A stretch of DNA of 15,161 bases from DAOVRL01 sp964459805. GTDB lineage: Bacteria; Planctomycetota; Phycisphaerae; Sedimentisphaerales; Anaerobacaceae. The position numbers and the translations under genes are program-made. Location of the stretch: NCBI GenBank assembly GCA_964459805.1, contig CAYWOD010000073.1:1-15161 (forward strand), given 5' to 3'. Below the pieces are notes generated by a model that had not been told where the DNA came from, searched no databases, and saw only the letters and a program-made list of their open reading frames with translations. This document shows positions 14,737 to 15,161 of the stretch, in pieces; position 1 is the first letter of the stretch; each line of letters begins with the position of its first letter.

Positions 14737-15060
14737 CAAGAAAATCTGACAATAAATAACCGGTCAGTTACGGGTGGTTCACTCGGTCTATGGTGTTGAA
14801 GGCTGACGTCTTGAAAATCCGCTTCTTGTGTGCCAAAATGGGGTTTCACTGTCCACATGGACGGCTATCTGGCAAAATGGTCAAGTGCGAGAAATTCTTA
14901 AAAAATATTGTCGTGCTGTGTCTCCAAGCGGTGCTTTTCCGGGATTCTCCGAATCTCACGGTCTTGTTTGGAGTTGCTCGGCTCTGACGCTAAAGTATAA
15001 ACCACAGAACCTCCGATAATACCTAAGCCGGATAAGAAGGAATCGAATAACCAGGCGATC

Positions 15061-15161
15061 AGGGACAGCGATGGGACCGAATTGACTGAGAGTGAGGCCA
15101 CCACAGTTTATCCCAGGAGCTTGACCGCCGAGCAGATCGCCGACCACATCAAGAGTGGCCC
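15061..15161 (+). pseudogene. Second, 5'-truncated partial copy of maf (runs off window end)
   Basis: These 101 bases align without gaps to 13496-13596 of the complete maf gene, with 8 mismatches by eye (about 92% identity). The encoded segment (SDGTELTESEATTVYP, then LTAEQIADHIKSG) corresponds to Maf residues 119-149. Upstream of 15061 the match fades and a stop lies in frame near 15000, so the N-terminal half with the nucleotide-binding loop and GADTVV motif is absent. Several mismatches change amino acids (K to R, R to S, E to D, N to K, T to P), consistent with relaxed constraint. Whether the 3' end is intact lies beyond the window. Confidence 0.85.

Larger units (their letters stand above)
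14568..15060. other. Intergenic region holding the promoter and leader of the TnpA-like gene; right part unassigned
   Basis: The left part (to 14736) holds a consensus promoter and a structured leader reading leftwards. From 14737 to 15060 I see no gene: the open frames are about 60 codons, with no family match or ribosome binding site. Two similar motifs (TGCCAAAATGG near 14830 and TGGCAAAATGG near 14870) and an imperfect palindrome GTCCACATGGAC (near 14850) are the only structure. The DNA is more AT-rich than the coding parts. Confidence 0.5.

Noticed and set aside
14548..14739. 63-codon minus-strand frame beginning at the consensus promoter
   Set aside because: Its start lies upstream of the promoter's -10 element, so it would not be fully transcribed, and the translation is low-complexity leader sequence.
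14831..14885. Pair of CCAAAATGG/GCAAAATGG motifs as a CRISPR-like or iteron repeat
   Set aside because: Only two imperfect short copies are present, without regular spacing or further units.

Overview
The window looks like a chromosomal segment from a planctomycete, most likely of the class Phycisphaerae, assembled from a metagenome or a little-studied isolate. This is inferred from content: several exported Gfo/Idh/MocA-family oxidoreductases, a DUF2961/GH172 enzyme, a DUF5060-type glycosidase, an SSS-family sodium:solute symporter, a C_GCAxxG_C_C protein with a Tat-like leader, and long intergenic gaps holding palindromic repeats. No rRNA, tRNA or CRISPR array was seen.

Layout. Positions 1-1876 hold two minus-strand Gfo/Idh/MocA genes: the first is cut by the window edge, the second is complete and has a Tat leader. 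A gap of about 0.7 kb (1877-2591) carries dispersed-repeat sequence. Next is a plus-strand exported propeller-like protein of unknown function (2592-4589), facing a minus-strand GH172-like enzyme (4855-6891) whose two predicted catalytic glutamates are intact. A divergent gap of about 0.45 kb (6892-7346) holds a perfect 10-bp palindrome, a two-hairpin repeat with 12-bp inverted ends and a likely extended -10 promoter. It precedes a tightly spaced plus-strand run: a DUF5060-type glycosidase with a truncated PKD tail, a C_GCAxxG_C_C protein, a cytoplasmic Gfo/Idh/MocA dehydrogenase, an SSS symporter, a remnant of a 3-hydroxyisobutyrate-dehydrogenase-like gene with a large in-frame internal deletion, and maf.

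The first 13 kb reads as a carbohydrate-utilisation locus without SusC/SusD. Exported enzymes would release and oxidise sugars, the symporter would import a product, and the cytoplasmic dehydrogenase would continue catabolism. GH172 members act on furanosides (D-arabinofuranose, fructofuranose), so a furanoside-containing glycan is a reasonable but untested substrate.

The right end (13.1-15.2 kb) is a rearranged region. A complete maf is followed by a convergent gene joining an IS66 TnpA-like helix-turn-helix domain to a long linker and a C-terminal membrane segment, with no tnpB or tnpC beside it. Upstream of this gene lies a perfect-consensus sigma-70-type promoter and a structured leader. 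Beyond that, the window ends inside a diverged second copy of part of maf. The membrane-anchored TnpA-like protein bracketed by maf sequences is the most unusual object in the window.
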